Below, one piece after another: positions 20,081-31,620 of a stretch of DNA of 37,393 nucleotides. Each line of letters begins with the position of its first letter. Position 1 is the stretch's first letter. A program made the translations under genes and the position numbers. Below the pieces are notes generated by a model. It was given only the letters and a program-made list of their open reading frames with translations. It had not been told where the DNA came from and ran no database searches. Source of the stretch: Helochares maculicollis (Eukaryota > Arthropoda > Insecta > Coleoptera > Hydrophilidae); the NCBI GenBank assembly GCA_033557835.1, contig JAWQRO010000514.1:1-37393 (forward strand). Direction: 5' to 3'.

Positions 20081-20579
20081 TGCCTTCAAAAATCTAGTTC
20101 TCAACTATATAGAGAATTTGTGCTTGTGCTATTGTGATACTTTTCTTTTTTCTACATTTATACGTACACTAGCAACTGCTCGTAGGTTCCTTTCCGTGAA
20201 TTTTAGAACTTCGTTTTTTCGTCTCCATATTACGAGCAATAATGTGATTAAATTTATAATTGTCCCAGTAAATTTCTCGTTGATTATTCGATACATTTAG
20301 GATTTAAGCCGTTCATATATATGTCAGTGATATTTTAACGATTCTTAATTTTTGGTCCCTACACTAGCGGCTATAAGTCAATCTGAAAATCTGTTATGCA
20401 AAAATATTAGAAAGTTTCGCTTTAATATTGTTGCTAGTAAATTGTAACCCACAAAATATTTTCTGTAATATTAAAATAAATGGTATCTACTTAGCAGTTC
20501 TTTTTACATCTTAATATAAATTACCGTAGGACGAAAATACAGACGACTAATTATTTTAATAGTGTATTGGCATACTATA
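20081..20579. other. Non-coding flank of the first mariner
   Basis: AT-rich. A 135-codon plus-strand frame (19893-20300) crosses part of it; its composition (Phe/Leu/Ser/Cys-rich) and lack of motifs suggest chance. Confidence 0.5.
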
Positions 20580-20580
20580 A

Positions 20581-21434
20581 GGAGTACAAATAAGTTTCCG
20601 CCGATGTTGATAAAAAATTGTAGCAGCATGGTAGTTTATGTTTATTCAAAGTATTGTCCATCACTAGCAATCATTTTTCCCATCTCTTTTAGGTAGCATT
20701 CGGTTTCCACATCTAAAGAACTCCTTATCTTTTAAGGCTATCTACGTATCAACCCAATTTTTGGTAACTTTATATGTTGTGAACCGCTGCTCCGACAGAG
20801 CATGTGCCATTGACCGGAACAGAAAATAGTCGGATGGCGCTATGGCTGGTGAATACGGCGGGTGGGGTAACACTTCCCAGTCAAGTGTTTTCAAATAGAT
20901 TTTCACCGGAACCGCTACATGCGAAAGAGTATTATCATGGAGTAGAATATTCGGATGGATGTTGACGCGTAGCCAGGCTTTCCCCATGATTTTCTTCTTT
21001 TTGGTTGTCGTAATGTATCCATTTCTCATCCTTGGTGACGATTCGATGTAAAAAACCTTTTTTTATGCCTGGCTAGCAGCATTTCACTCATGCATAATCG
21101 GCGTTCAATATCTCTTGGCTTCAATTAGTATGGAACCCAATTTCCTTGTTTATGAATCATTCCTAATGATTTTAAACGATGTGAAACTGCTTTTGTGTTT
21201 GAAATTAATCTTCCTCCAATAGTTCTTCCAATTTTGCATCTTCGTAAATTTTAGGCCTTCTATTGCGGTCTTCTACATCAAAACCACCAATTTTTAACTT
21301 TTGAAACCACTCAAGACATGTTCTCTCACTCAAAGTAGCTTCATTATATGCTTCTACAATCAATCGATGCGCCTCAGCTGCAGATTTTTTTAAACGACAC
21401 CTTCCTTAAAACGGCGGAAACTTATTTTTACTCG
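20581..21434 (-). mobile_element. Internally deleted mariner transposon (element A)
   Basis: Terminal inverted repeats of 23 bp lie at 20581-20603 (GGAGTACAAATAAGTTTCCG...) and 21412-21434 (reverse complement CGAGTAAAAATAAGTTTCCG...), with 21 of 23 bases identical. TA follows the right end (21435-21436), and TA lies one base outside the left end (20578-20579, then an extra A). The element is about 854 bp against about 1.3 kb for intact mariners. Its minus strand encodes mariner transposase pieces in the right order. It is defunct but could have been moved in trans. It belongs to a different mariner lineage from element B. Confidence 0.93.
20642..21395 (-). pseudogene. Mariner transposase pseudogene (element A)
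   Basis: Reading the minus strand: an N-terminal DNA-binding part (AAEAHRLIVEAYNEATLSE, then TCLEWFQKLKIGGFDV), a linker (GNWVPY, KPRDIERR), then TKDEKWIHYDN carrying the first catalytic Asp. An internal loss of some 70 residues follows, after a segment reading KSWGKPGYASTS. Next are ILLHDNTLSHVA (second Asp), YSPAIAPSDYFLFRSMAHAL (third Asp) and the characteristic end SDGQYFE with stop at 20644-20642. Stops, frameshifts and a second small deletion in the helix-turn-helix region also break it. All three catalytic Asp codons survive, but not in one frame or at normal spacing. Transposase would cut and paste the element at TA sites in the nucleus; this copy cannot make it. Confidence 0.92.
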
Positions 21435-21436
21435 TA

Positions 21437-23885
21437 ATATAATTCTCAATATAGTTTACAGGCATTATTATTATCATCTCTTAACTTATTTTTCATATAT
21501 AAGAAAATGGTCTAGTATGTATTTATTTGCTTAAAAGTTAGTTGGTTTCTCAACGATGATTTTTGAAATATGTGTCTCTACAAATGAAAAAAATTGTAAC
21601 CCCCACCTTTAGCTATATATATTTTCTGAATGGTCAAATATAGGTTTTTCAATTCTGAATGATGATTCTTAAACATTCAATTTAATTTTTTTTTAAAGTA
21701 ATCAGTCAATTAGTCCATGAGTTAGTACACTTTATTTTTACATACTGAATAATGTATTTATTATATTTATTTTTAATTGATTTGCCCGATTTTTCTAAGA
21801 AATTGGTCATATTTTGACTTAATTTATTATCATCTGCGCTAGACTCATTGCAAATCAAGCTTAGGAGTAATCTATAATTGGCAATTTGTTTTTGGGCAAA
21901 CATATCTTTGTTTAATTCACCATTAAATTAGTAATAGCATCTTAGTTCTTTTCAAAAATATTTATCATTATCTTATGACGATTGAACTAATAATTTGTCC
22001 AAAATTGTTTTCATTTAATATTATCTAACTGAGAAGAATAAAAATATATCTTGCCATATTGGAAATAGTTTTATCTCAAAGCCTTTGCACGGCCCTTAAT
22101 CTCTTATATCTATTATTGTTTTAGTGACCATATATTAAATTTTAAGTCAAAAGATTCATGGAAATAAATATTCTACTACAAAAATTAATAAAACAGTTTA
22201 GGATAACATGTATTTCTGGAAGTTTTACATGTTCCAAAAGTTTATATAAACACATAAGCGGCATTCCCAAAATAATTAAAACGGGTTTAAGACGTAAAGA
22301 TTCTCAAAATCTCGAGATTGTTTACAGAATCGTAATCTTCTCTATAATGGTTTTCATCGCAGTCACTGAAATGTAAGCGTTTATTTGATGAAAAGTGCAA
22401 CAGCTATAGTGATAAGTATAATTTCTAATTGTATTAATACAAGCTAAGCGATGTCTTCGTCTTAAGATTTTTGGCGTATTATTTAGAACTGTGAAGTATT
22501 ATAAACTGATAACAAAGTATAAACTTCCAATTCTTTTGTTATCTTTATTCATTGTTGATTTAAATCATTTAACTCTAAGATTTTGGCTTGTATCTCATAT
22601 TAACGAACGGATTTATTGTTTATGTTCGTTTTGATTGCTCATGCACTGTATGACATACCATAGATTCAGGAGCTTATACTAATACTTCAACATTTCACTT
22701 AAATTTTTCTATATAACCTTCTTAGTGTTTTAATTGAAACAAGCATTCATGAAAGCTAATCTGCAATCTACTGAAACACTAAAAAATGTGACAGAAAATT
22801 TATTTACTATATTTTTCATGCTGATGTGAAACAATAATAAGCCTTTTATCATACTGTTATATAAAGCGATTTTGTTACTGTTTACTGACGTCATTCGAGT
22901 TTAATGCAATACAAGATCTTGCTAACACAAATGCAAAATTATGCAGATTTTCTTATTAAACTTTTTTACACGAACAATTTCTGTTCCATTTTTGAAAGAA
23001 ATATAATTATAAAGGTAAATAATTTAGATATTTGAAAGCATTTATTTAAATTCATGCAGTTAAAGGAAAGGCAAATCGTTTCCAAAACAAAAATCTTACT
23101 TGAACGATCTAAATTTTATGTATCTTTTCTCAAAACCCGCAAATAAAATTTAGAAAAGTATGATAAGACATTTAGATGGCTTAAGTCTTTTATTTTATTA
23201 ATATTGGCTTAAATTACTTTAGATATATGAGGAGACTCCTGAATAATTTTGTATGGAGAGTTATTTTTTTAGTCAGTATGTTGAGGATATATTTATGACT
23301 GAATAACAGCCGCTCTATTTTCAAGAAAATATTTCTTCATATTTATCCGTATATAATGACCGATAAAAAGGAGGGTTCAAGCGCGGAGAAATATAGTTGT
23401 GGTTTTAAAGCAAGTAGTAAAAGTAGGTAGGTGTTAATAATTAAGACGATTAATTTGGGATTTAAAGAAGTGCAATAATAATGACACAAAAAATGTGTTG
23501 ATGGTTATTTAAGAGTAATAGAGAACTCTAACCGAAATATTTATATATGATACAAATGTATTTAAATAAGATTGTCCAGCTGTAGAAAGAAACAACTACA
23601 GATCAAAAACAAGTGGCAAATCATTAATACATTCGGGTTTTAAATTATGCTGACTTGGTGCCAACTCATTTATTTACTTCATGGACATAATGAAAGCATC
23701 TGAGAATTTACAGTTGCTTATTCGCCATGATAGAAATTGTTGATTTTTAATTCAATTTTGTTCCTTGAAAATATTATTAGTTTAAATATTGAAACAATTT
23801 ATTTTTAAATGATAGACTACACTTAAATTTCAAACTGTAAAAATAGTTTATAGGTTAGAAATTTTTTAATTTTCCTTTTTGCACT
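21437..23885. other. AT-rich desert between the two mariners
   Basis: About 2.4 kb with no recognised gene, RNA gene or repeat. Short open frames at 21706-21903 and 22158-22376 have chance-like composition. Confidence 0.6.
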
Positions 23886-23889
23886 TTTA

Positions 23890-24360
23890 TTGCGCGTCAA
23901 AGTGTTGCCCTTCTCAATTTATTACTCCCGGCCATTTTCCAATACGTCGAAGGTGATAGTTATTTACGGAGAGTCGATATTTTGCTGTTTATTATGAGTA
24001 TCTGCCCCCTGTGCAACTGAGAAGGTAATTGGATAAAATGTGGTTAAAGCTCTTGAATTCACCCTCGATAAACATTTACTTCATCAGCCATCGGTGCTTG
24101 CTGCTCTCAAATAGGCAGCCATCTCCCCTCTGTTAAACAGGGGCTTTAGGTTCGCTCGCCTTTGTGACTTACCTGCAAAGGAAATCATTAGTGTGGGGTA
24201 AACAAGTCATCATCGGAAGAAACTAATTGAATCGGGAATTTAAATAGGCGAACACAATACAAAGTTCCCATGGAGTGAGCGGTGGGGAACTTATAACGTA
24301 AGGCAACCTTCGCATCACCGGTTACCTAAAAGCAATGAAACGATGTCACGTTGTTTACTG
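23890..24360. promoter_or_regulatory. Candidate conserved non-coding island
   Basis: Balanced composition (TTGCGCGTCAAAG, CCCGGCCATTTTCC, GGTTCGCTCGCC, ATCACCGGTTACC). Two hairpins are visible: CCCCT-CTGTTAAACA-GGGG (24125-24143, with a bulge) and AGTTCCC/GGGAACT (24263-24269 with 24285-24291). GTTTATTATGAG and CTAATTGAATC are homeodomain-like words. No gene seen; the regulatory role is inferred. Confidence 0.35.
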
Positions 24361-24462
24361 ATTTCGTTTTGCTTCATATTTTTTAGGTTAATTTCTTTGT
24401 GATTACTGCTTTTTCTATTTAATTGGTTTGTTTAGAGAATAAAATCAAGAAAAGTAAATAAT

Positions 24463-24654
24463 CTCTTTTTTAATCAATATGACGTTTATTACTTGCCAGC
24501 ATAGTAAGTAAAGCATATTAAAACAAGTTACTAATATGATAATATAATTTATTGAAAAGTAATATTCTGTTTATATAATACTTACACTTCACGTATGTGA
24601 TTTTAAAATAATCTATTTCAAGCTTCACACATTACTATCGCTCATAATATAATT
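24463..24654 (+). repeat. Tandem duplication, unit 1 (about 190 bp, uninterrupted)
   Basis: This unit and the next share TTTTTAATCAATAT, TTTATTACTTGC, AAAACAAGTT, TTATATAATAC, ACACTTC and ATCGCTCATAATATAATT in the same order. Unit 1 is intact and so represents the arrangement before mariner element B arrived in unit 2. Confidence 0.85.
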
Positions 24655-24778
24655 GATTTTTTCAATCAATATTATATTTATTACTTGCTTGCATAGAAAC
24701 TATTGCAAATTAAAACAAGTTGATAATATGCTAGGAAAATTTATTGAAACCTAATTTATCTAACCTATTTATATAATA

Positions 24779-25894
24779 CCAAATGCGCAAGGTTAAAATG
24801 TCACTATGTTGAAAAGAGATGGCGCATGAAATCTATTGTAAGTAACGTTTGGAACCCAAAGTGCCATTTTTTGGTAAGACTGCCTACCAAAATACGTCTC
24901 ATTCGTTTATTTGTTTACGAGTTAATAGCATACTTCTTACTCGTCTTAAATATTTTGAGCCAATTAAAGAACATTTGCGGCATGTAATGTTCTTGTTCAA
25001 ACGAAAGAAAAAGGCATCGGAAAGTCATCGAATTATTGTAGAGACTTACAGCAATCTTGCTCCAACTGTAAAGACTTGTGAATGCTGGTTTCAACGTTTC
25101 AAAACTGACAATTTTGATGTTATTCACAAAGAACGTGAAAATCGATCAAGAAAGTTTGAACACGACGAATTACAAGCATTATTGGACGAAAACGATACAC
25201 AAACATAACAACTGATGGCAAAGCAGTTGAATGTCACTCAACAAGCCATTTTTGATCGCCGGAAAGCCATGAGGAAGATTTAAAATAATGGAAAAAGTAA
25301 TCTTGGGTAACGCTAGGACAACCATCAACATCGAGTAAAAAACCGGATTGTTTTGGGAGGAAGACAATGCTGTGTGTATGGCGGGATCAGATGGGAGTAG
25401 TATACTACGAGCTTCTCAAACCCAGCGAACCAGTTAATACGATCCACTACCGATAGCAAATGATCAATTTAAACCACACATTGATCGAAAAACACCCAGA
25501 CTGGGCCCGAAGACACGGCAAAGTCAGTGTGTAGCCTGACACCGCTCATGCACATTCAGCCAAATTGGTCAAAAAAACAATTTCTTTGCTTGGGTAGGAG
25601 CTCTTACTCCACCCGCCATATTCATCAGACCTGGCGCCTTCTGATGATCACCTCTTCTCATCGATGGGACACGCACTGGCAGAGCATCACTTCAAGACTT
25701 TCGAGTATGTACAAAAATGGCTCGATGCATGGATATCAATTAAAGTTGAAGCTTTCTTTTGGAATGTTATGAAAGATGGATAAAATGTGTAAAAAGCGAG
25801 AGCTAATGCTTTAAATAAAAAAAGGTTTTACCATTGTTTTGAATTAATTGCATTATTTTCATGAAAAAACGACATTTTAAGCTTGCGCTCCTGG
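24779..25894 (+). mobile_element. Deleted mauritiana-like mariner transposon (element B)
   Basis: Terminal inverted repeats of about 26 bp: 24779-24804 (CCAAATGCGCAAGGTTAAAA...) and the reverse complement of 25869-25894 (CCAGGAGCGCAAGCTTAAAA...), 20 of the first 24 bases identical. TA flanks both sides (24777-24778 and 25895-25896). The length is 1116 bp against about 1286 bp for Mos1. Its start CCA..GCGCAAG and its protein wording match the mauritiana group. The target was the second unit of a local tandem duplication. Confidence 0.95.
24951..25818 (+). pseudogene. Mariner transposase pseudogene (element B, Mos1-like)
   Basis: The expected start falls near 24951, 172 bases into the element as in Mos1, but the codon is TAT rather than ATG. 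The open frame from 24849 to 25206 covers the N-terminal part: FEPIKEHLRHVMFLFKR, ASESHRIIVETY, TVKTCECWFQRFKTDNFDV, ELQALLDENDTQT. A TAA then replaces the next codon and the reading continues as QLNVTQQAIFDRRKAMRKI. About 50 residues, including the region with the first catalytic Asp (TGDEKW in relatives), are missing. The frame resumes with GQPSTSS, KTMLCVW, MGVVYYELLKPSEPVNT. The second Asp is in PDTAHAHSAK (GAC 25538-25540) after a stop, and the third in SSDLAPSDDHLF. The end ERWIKCV...CFK with TAA at 25816-25818 matches the family C-terminus. It is non-functional. Confidence 0.95.
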
Positions 25895-25985
25895 TACACT
25901 TCATCGCAGCTTCGCTTAAGTGATTTTTAAGAGAATCTAATTCAAACTCAACTCATTATTATCGCTCATAATATAATTAAGATTT

Positions 25986-27690
25986 TTTTTCTGTGAACTT
26001 TACTTCAATTTTATAGGTTCGTAACTTATTACAATGTATGCCTCAGATAAAACTTTTGAACCAAAGTAAAATACAAAATTTTGTCATCTAGCTTTCTGGT
26101 GTTTCTCTGTTATGCTAAAGTTTCTAAAACTTAGTGAAACTGACAGATAGATAGTCATTTACAACGCTTTCTTTATTATTTTAGTAATAAAATTTAGCTC
26201 CAGAATCAGAACAATCTTTATACAAAACCGTCTGTATAATACTAATCACTACTTAATTAAATTTGTTTTAGGTATGGTTAATTAAATTTTAGTTATGAAA
26301 ATCGAAATTATCAGATTTCAATTCTGACTTTTCAAAAAGCTTTATATTTATATCAAAACTATTTATTTCTTTAATTTTAAAACACTAAGTTGGCATAACT
26401 ATTCATGAAATTTATGTATTTATCGACAATAATTATAAAAAAACCGTGAAGATTGATACATCTTCTATAGTGGTAATTTTGCAGGTTTTATTAGCCAACA
26501 TTCATGTTTAAATTCTCCAAACGCTACAGTATTGTATATATTGGCCATTAAGTAAGATGAACGCCGTCGCTTACAGTTTTTAGGTCGAAAAGTCCATAAT
26601 TTTCTTTTCTTCGATGTTAGCTTTATAAAAGCAGTTTAGAACGACTTTTCATATCTTTTCATTGCATTCATTAATTTCTAGCTTAATTAAGACTAATTTG
26701 AAACCATAACAAACACCAAATTTTTATTATTTATTTTGAACAAAATATTTCCATTTTTTCAGACTTTTCTTTTTCGGGGATCCTGCTTGTCTTTGAATAT
26801 AGCCTTTCTTGGTTTTCTGATCTATGACTCTTAACTATGTCGCTTATATCGATGTCAAAGTCCATTTTTGCTTAGCATATTCTTATGACAACCTCATCTG
26901 TGTGCATTTTTTCCGCCATTTGAAAACATCTTAGAGACTTGCGTCGTGTATTTAGCTCCAACTCATACGTCACTAAACTTTCCCTACAATTCCATCAATG
27001 AGTTGTCGGTAAAGTTCAACTTCTCAATAACTTTACTAAAGAAATTAATTCTGACACTCTAGTGCATATTATCTCGATGTTTTTTTCGGTCCTAGAGCTT
27101 ACTTCATTTGATGTATTTTCAAAAAGGTAATTAACAAAATGATATATATGCACTTTACAATCTATGACCCCCAACCATTAAATATAACCAATTAAAACGT
27201 GAAATTTTGTTAGAGCGAGAAGTACGAACAAAAAGATACATCAAATTTTCACTTTACTCACTGTACATTATTTTTTATAAAACCAATTCATTCAAACGTT
27301 AATGATACATAGCTTGCAAAATTATTATATTATATTATATAAAGCATTCAATTTTAAGTAAAATTTTATAAAATAGCAGCTCTATTTCCTTGGTCATCTT
27401 ACAAGAATTGTTTCCAATACATACTTCATTTTTTTCGAAACATAGATATATAGGAGTAACACACGTTACAGTTCATATGCTAGAAGTGTGCTAATTTTTT
27501 TTTACATTGATTGCAATCTTTACAATTTACTCTGGTAAACTTAACACACACACACAACAATAATAAATTAATAAAACACAATTTATTACACGGTTTCTAT
27601 ACGAACTACAAATACGATTGCAAAATAAAAGCGTAAGAGATAGAAACGACAGTAATACAATCTTCATTTTAAAATTATATATTTTATATG
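25986..27690. other. AT-rich non-coding stretch
   Basis: About 1.7 kb of AT-rich DNA without recognised genes. A short (AC)n run lies at 27545-27557. Confidence 0.6.
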
Positions 27691-27699
27691 GAAGTGAAA

Positions 27700-28200
27700 T
27701 ATCCGTTTCATGAAAAAGAAACGTAATACCTCGATAATTAGCCCTTTCCCCTTTTTCTGTTTTATTGCGTGTAATAAGAATGATCCGGCCCCAACCTGCA
27801 AAGATCCACTGACCCAACTCGACCCAGCCCATCCCAGGATCGCTCTTTCACGACTCTGTGCAAAACGGAGCATTTGCCTTCGTCCTGACAAAGTTATATA
27901 ACTCGGCAGGTTTCAAATTTTTACTGTGCGTAAAGACATAAAAAGGAGAGAGCTTGATACCCGTACACTTCCCTAAAAATTTAGGTTTTACTACCGCATG
28001 CCCGTATCGTTTAGGACGAAACTGCGACGTTCAAGCCGTAAAAATTATTTAGCCAATCAAGATTTTTACTGCCTTTTGACAAAAGTCGATGAATTTCATT
28101 TTAACACAACTCTCGTTAAATGAAAATTTACGCTAACTTCCCCTACCTTCCAACAGTTCCTTCTCTTTCGCGAAATGCGTTTTATCCGTCTTTCCTCTTC
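27700..28200. promoter_or_regulatory. Candidate conserved non-coding island with hairpin
   Basis: Balanced composition (GATCCGGCCCCAACC, CATGCCCGTATCGTTTAGG, ACTGCGACGTTC). It contains TTTTATTGCGTGTAATAA (posterior-Hox/Caudal-like) and GTAAAAAT (28038-28045) inverted as ATTTTTAC (28062-28069), with AGCCAATCAAG in the loop. Open frames on both strands overlap here (27664-27901) with no recognised domain, again the mark of few stops rather than of coding. Regulatory role inferred. Confidence 0.35.
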
Positions 28201-30390
28201 CTACTCAGTTTGAGTCACATTTTCATGACTTATTTCTTTTTATCACAATATTCGTATTTTCCATTTCTTAGCTAGCCATTTATCATACTATTCAAATTTC
28301 CAAAAAGAATGTATTATCAAATTACGATTTGTTTTAAAACATATGCCGTGACACTTTTGTGTCACGTTTCCTATTTCTCCAACACTCGACTTAGTCATGA
28401 AATCTCAAAGATTTGTTAGAAATATAAACACAAACTACTGCTTTGCACATATCAACCACTAGGGCTGGAGTAAATACTTTAAAGTTCTGACTGTTTTAAA
28501 TAATTAGAAATTTTTTTATTCTTTTCTTTTGACTTTCAATATTTCCTTTGGAAAATATGTGCATACAGTATTGATTTACGTTTTTAGTGTTTACTATGAT
28601 TAAACAGGACTAATATAAAAATAGTGTGCGTTATATCTTTTAACAAGAGAGGATAATAAACTTTCATTAGACACGCTAACTTCTTAAAGTAAAGATTAAA
28701 ACAAAACAAGGAACTTTAGCTGTTTGTTTTAAAAATATCTAAATCTACTAATTGATAATTGGGCACATGCAGTTATATTCATCTCTCTCCAGAATTATAT
28801 GATACAGCTGTACTTTTTAATATGGTATATGCATTCCACGCTTTGCACTTTCCTACTTCTAACTTTCTGAGCATCACTCAGCATTTTCAACCAGCCAATA
28901 GAATATATATTTAAGCTTACCTGTAAGTAATTAGTTCGGTATGTAGTTGTCAGGAAGCTGCTCCCTAACTATATTGTTGCCATAAACAAAAAGATTATAA
29001 CAAAATTCGTCGGTACCAACTATACTCCATAGCTGAACAAGTTATTTTAAGTGCCTGCAGCTACCCTTTCACATTGTTTTCAGTTATGTCAAAAACAATA
29101 TAACAGCAGCCGTTACGTTAAGAATTTCAAAGAAAGCGAACAAAGTTTAATGCAACGAAGCAAGGATGCACAACTTCAATTGAAATTTTAACTAGGAGGG
29201 ACTAGCGGGCGAAGAAGGATTTGTAAAGGAATTACGAAACTGTTTTTGAATTAAATGTTTATTTCAAATAACGTTCACTAAAGTTAAAGTATTTGTCTTA
29301 CGAAAAACTATTTAAACTAGCAGTGCAGTGGCCAAATCAGCAACCCGACTCATAGTTTCTATATTATACAAAATCTTTTTTTCTTCAGCAAATGAGACTT
29401 CTACGCGCCTCGGGTTTCACAGACTCTCTCGGCCGTTTGGCAACTGAACTGTTATGTACAATAATTACATAATGTTATATAAAATAATTGTCTTAATAAT
29501 TTTTTTCATACGTATCCCTAAACAGTTTTTTTATTTCTTCTTACACCTCGACTAGTTGCAGCAAAATTTCATCACAAATATATTAATAGTTTATTTAGTT
29601 TTTTAATTACTTACATTTATACATTTAACTCAACATCATTTTTATTTGTTTAATTTATTTATTTTGTAACAAAAACAGTCTTACTCTTTAGGTTACTTTA
29701 TCTGACATTTGTAAAAACAAAGCTTAAAATTTGACCTATTATTATACTAGTTATACTAGAAAACGATTGAAGTATGGTGGCTGCCTGATTCGACGATGTC
29801 ACTGTAACAAAAACAAATTGAAAGTTAAACGAACATTCAATATGAGTTATAAAAATCAAGAAATGGAACTATTTTGCTATGGTTTGTAAATTTAGATGTA
29901 CTTTCAGAAAAACATTCACGATATTTCATTCTCAAAACGCGAACAACGTGAATGTCAATCTTAAATATCTAATTTAAGTTAATGAAATAAGAAACTGAAG
30001 CAGTTTGAATACGACATTAAGATGTAATCTAATAATTTTTAGATTATATGTTAATATCTATATTTACTGATTTTAGTTATAACAAAATGGAATCTGTAAA
30101 CTAGTATTAAATAAATGTTTAGAAATTTAGACATCACACATATCAAGCTAGAAATTATTTCAATACTCTTATGTGATTTAAAAAGCTATACATTTTACAA
30201 TAATGTTGCAGAAAAAAAATCCAAAATTAAAGACAGCCAGCAAATAAATATGCATGGGTTTTGATATTTTCTCATTTTCATCTTAAAATACAAAGTTTAA
30301 AATAGGTAACATATTTCATCAAACAAGTGAAAATTTTAATGCAACATTAAATTTTATAATTATTTTGTTCGATGCGGAAACCCCAAAGCA
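28201..30390. other. AT-rich desert
   Basis: About 2.2 kb with no recognised gene or repeat. A small balanced patch at about 29395-29450 (CTACGCGCCTCGGGTTTCAC, CTCTCGGCCG) stands out from the rest but is too short to interpret. Confidence 0.55.
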
Positions 30391-30399
30391 AGTTTATGC

Positions 30400-30900
30400 T
30401 AATATCTAGAAAGGGTTATTTCGAAAAAGTATAAAGCATTTCCAGTTGGGAAAGTAAAGACTGAGCGGACGAGCCTCAGCCCTAGCGGCCGAATGTAGGA
30501 GAGGAGAGCTCGTGGCTGGCCTACTTTTCCTTTTCTGTAATTAGAGATGTTTACAAATACAATTTTAAATACTTTTCCGTTTTTAGAGATACCTCCCATC
30601 CCACAAGAAGCTTTTGTGGACTAACTAAGAGAAAACTCGGAGCTTGTAAGTAATTTCTTTTTGGCTTACATCGAGGATTTGAGTCATTTGAATCGTCCCG
30701 AACCAGCCCGGCCGAAATGCTACAAATTTTAATTAGCTGAATTGAAAGGAACAAGAACACGTTACCAAGAATCGTTTGAATTGTTTTTAATTAAGATTGG
30801 TTGGGCGTTTTGTATTTTGCCCGGGATTAATTGAAAATAATCTTAATCGTAAAAAGAGGGTTTATAAATCGGTTGAATAGATTTAAAATCGTCGCTGGGT
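30400..30900. promoter_or_regulatory. Candidate conserved non-coding island
   Basis: Balanced block with GAGCGGACGAGCCTCAGCCC, TAGCGGCCGAATG and CAGCCCGGCCGAAATGC. It also holds clustered homeodomain words (CTGTAATTAGAG, TTTTAATTAGCTGAATTG, TTTTTAATTAAG, GGGATTAATTG). Short minus-strand frames at 30399-30760 show no domain. An enhancer-like role is inferred from composition and motif clustering only. Confidence 0.35.
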
Positions 30901-31289
30901 CAAAGGAATCAAATAGTCTTCTCTTAAATATATTCTTTCTGGTACCTCTTTTATTTTTAGGTTAAAGCTGTCAGAAATTTTAAATCAGTTAATCTTTCAC
31001 AAAAATGTTGATTCACACAGTTTTATAAAGAAATGTTGAAATATTATTATATTTTGAAGCACAAGTCGATTTGTTTTAGATTAAAAATGTTCACAGAGTT
31101 GAAATTATCTTCAATATCTGCGTTTGCAAATAGAGTTTTCTCGTTTAGAGATTGATATCTAGTTTTTGCTCTAATAAAAACTTGTTGTCAGGATTTTATT
31201 ACTTTAATTATCCATATTCTTGTTGCATGTTAAGGTTGACCAATATAGCACCAATAATTAGAGCTGTTACACTTAAGCTGATTTATGTC

Positions 31290-31620
31290 TACCGATTTAA
31301 AAATCTTCCTCCGGAAGCACCTCAATCAAGATTAAGAAGCCTCAACGAATAAATAATACGGAAGAACGACATTAAAGGGATTAAAATCTAATAACGCTGG
31401 AGCCCTTATTGCAAGGATATCATTTCCTATCCATAGGTCATTAACTAAGGTATTTAATTTATGGTTAATTAAAACAGATTTGCGGGCGAAATGGCTACGA
31501 TCCTTGTTATCAAGCGTTAAATTTTCAACTACTAGATTACATCGGGATTGGAATATTCTCGCTGCAATAAAAAAATAATCTTGTCTTTTCCTTTCTCTCT
31601 TCCTCCGTCTATCTTATCTC
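31290..31620. promoter_or_regulatory. Candidate regulatory segment rich in ATTA/TAAT cores
   Basis: Moderately balanced DNA (TCCTCCGGAAGCACC, AACGCTGGAGCCC, TTTGCGGGCGAAATGG) with many homeodomain cores, such as GGGATTAAAATCTAATAACG, GGTCATTAACTAAGG, TTTAATTTATGGTTAATTAAAAC and GCAATAAAAAAATAATC. No gene recognised. Confidence 0.3.

Larger units (their letters stand above)
24655..25985 (+). repeat. Tandem duplication, unit 2, split by mariner B
   Basis: The first part is 24655-24778 and the second 25895-25985; the 1116 bp between them are mariner element B. Joined at the TA, the text reads ATATAATA-CACTTC, matching ATATAATA-CTTACACTTC of unit 1. The later part carries ATCGCTCATAATATAATT as in unit 1. 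The duplication therefore predates the insertion, or at least unit 2 was whole when the insertion happened. Confidence 0.85.

Noticed and set aside
19893..20300. 135-codon plus-strand open frame
   Set aside because: Rich in Phe/Leu/Ser/Cys with no domain, no splice or polyA context, and overlapping other open frames in a region with few stop codons; most likely chance.
24915..25127. 70-codon minus-strand frame
   Set aside because: Antisense shadow of the mariner B transposase N-terminal region.
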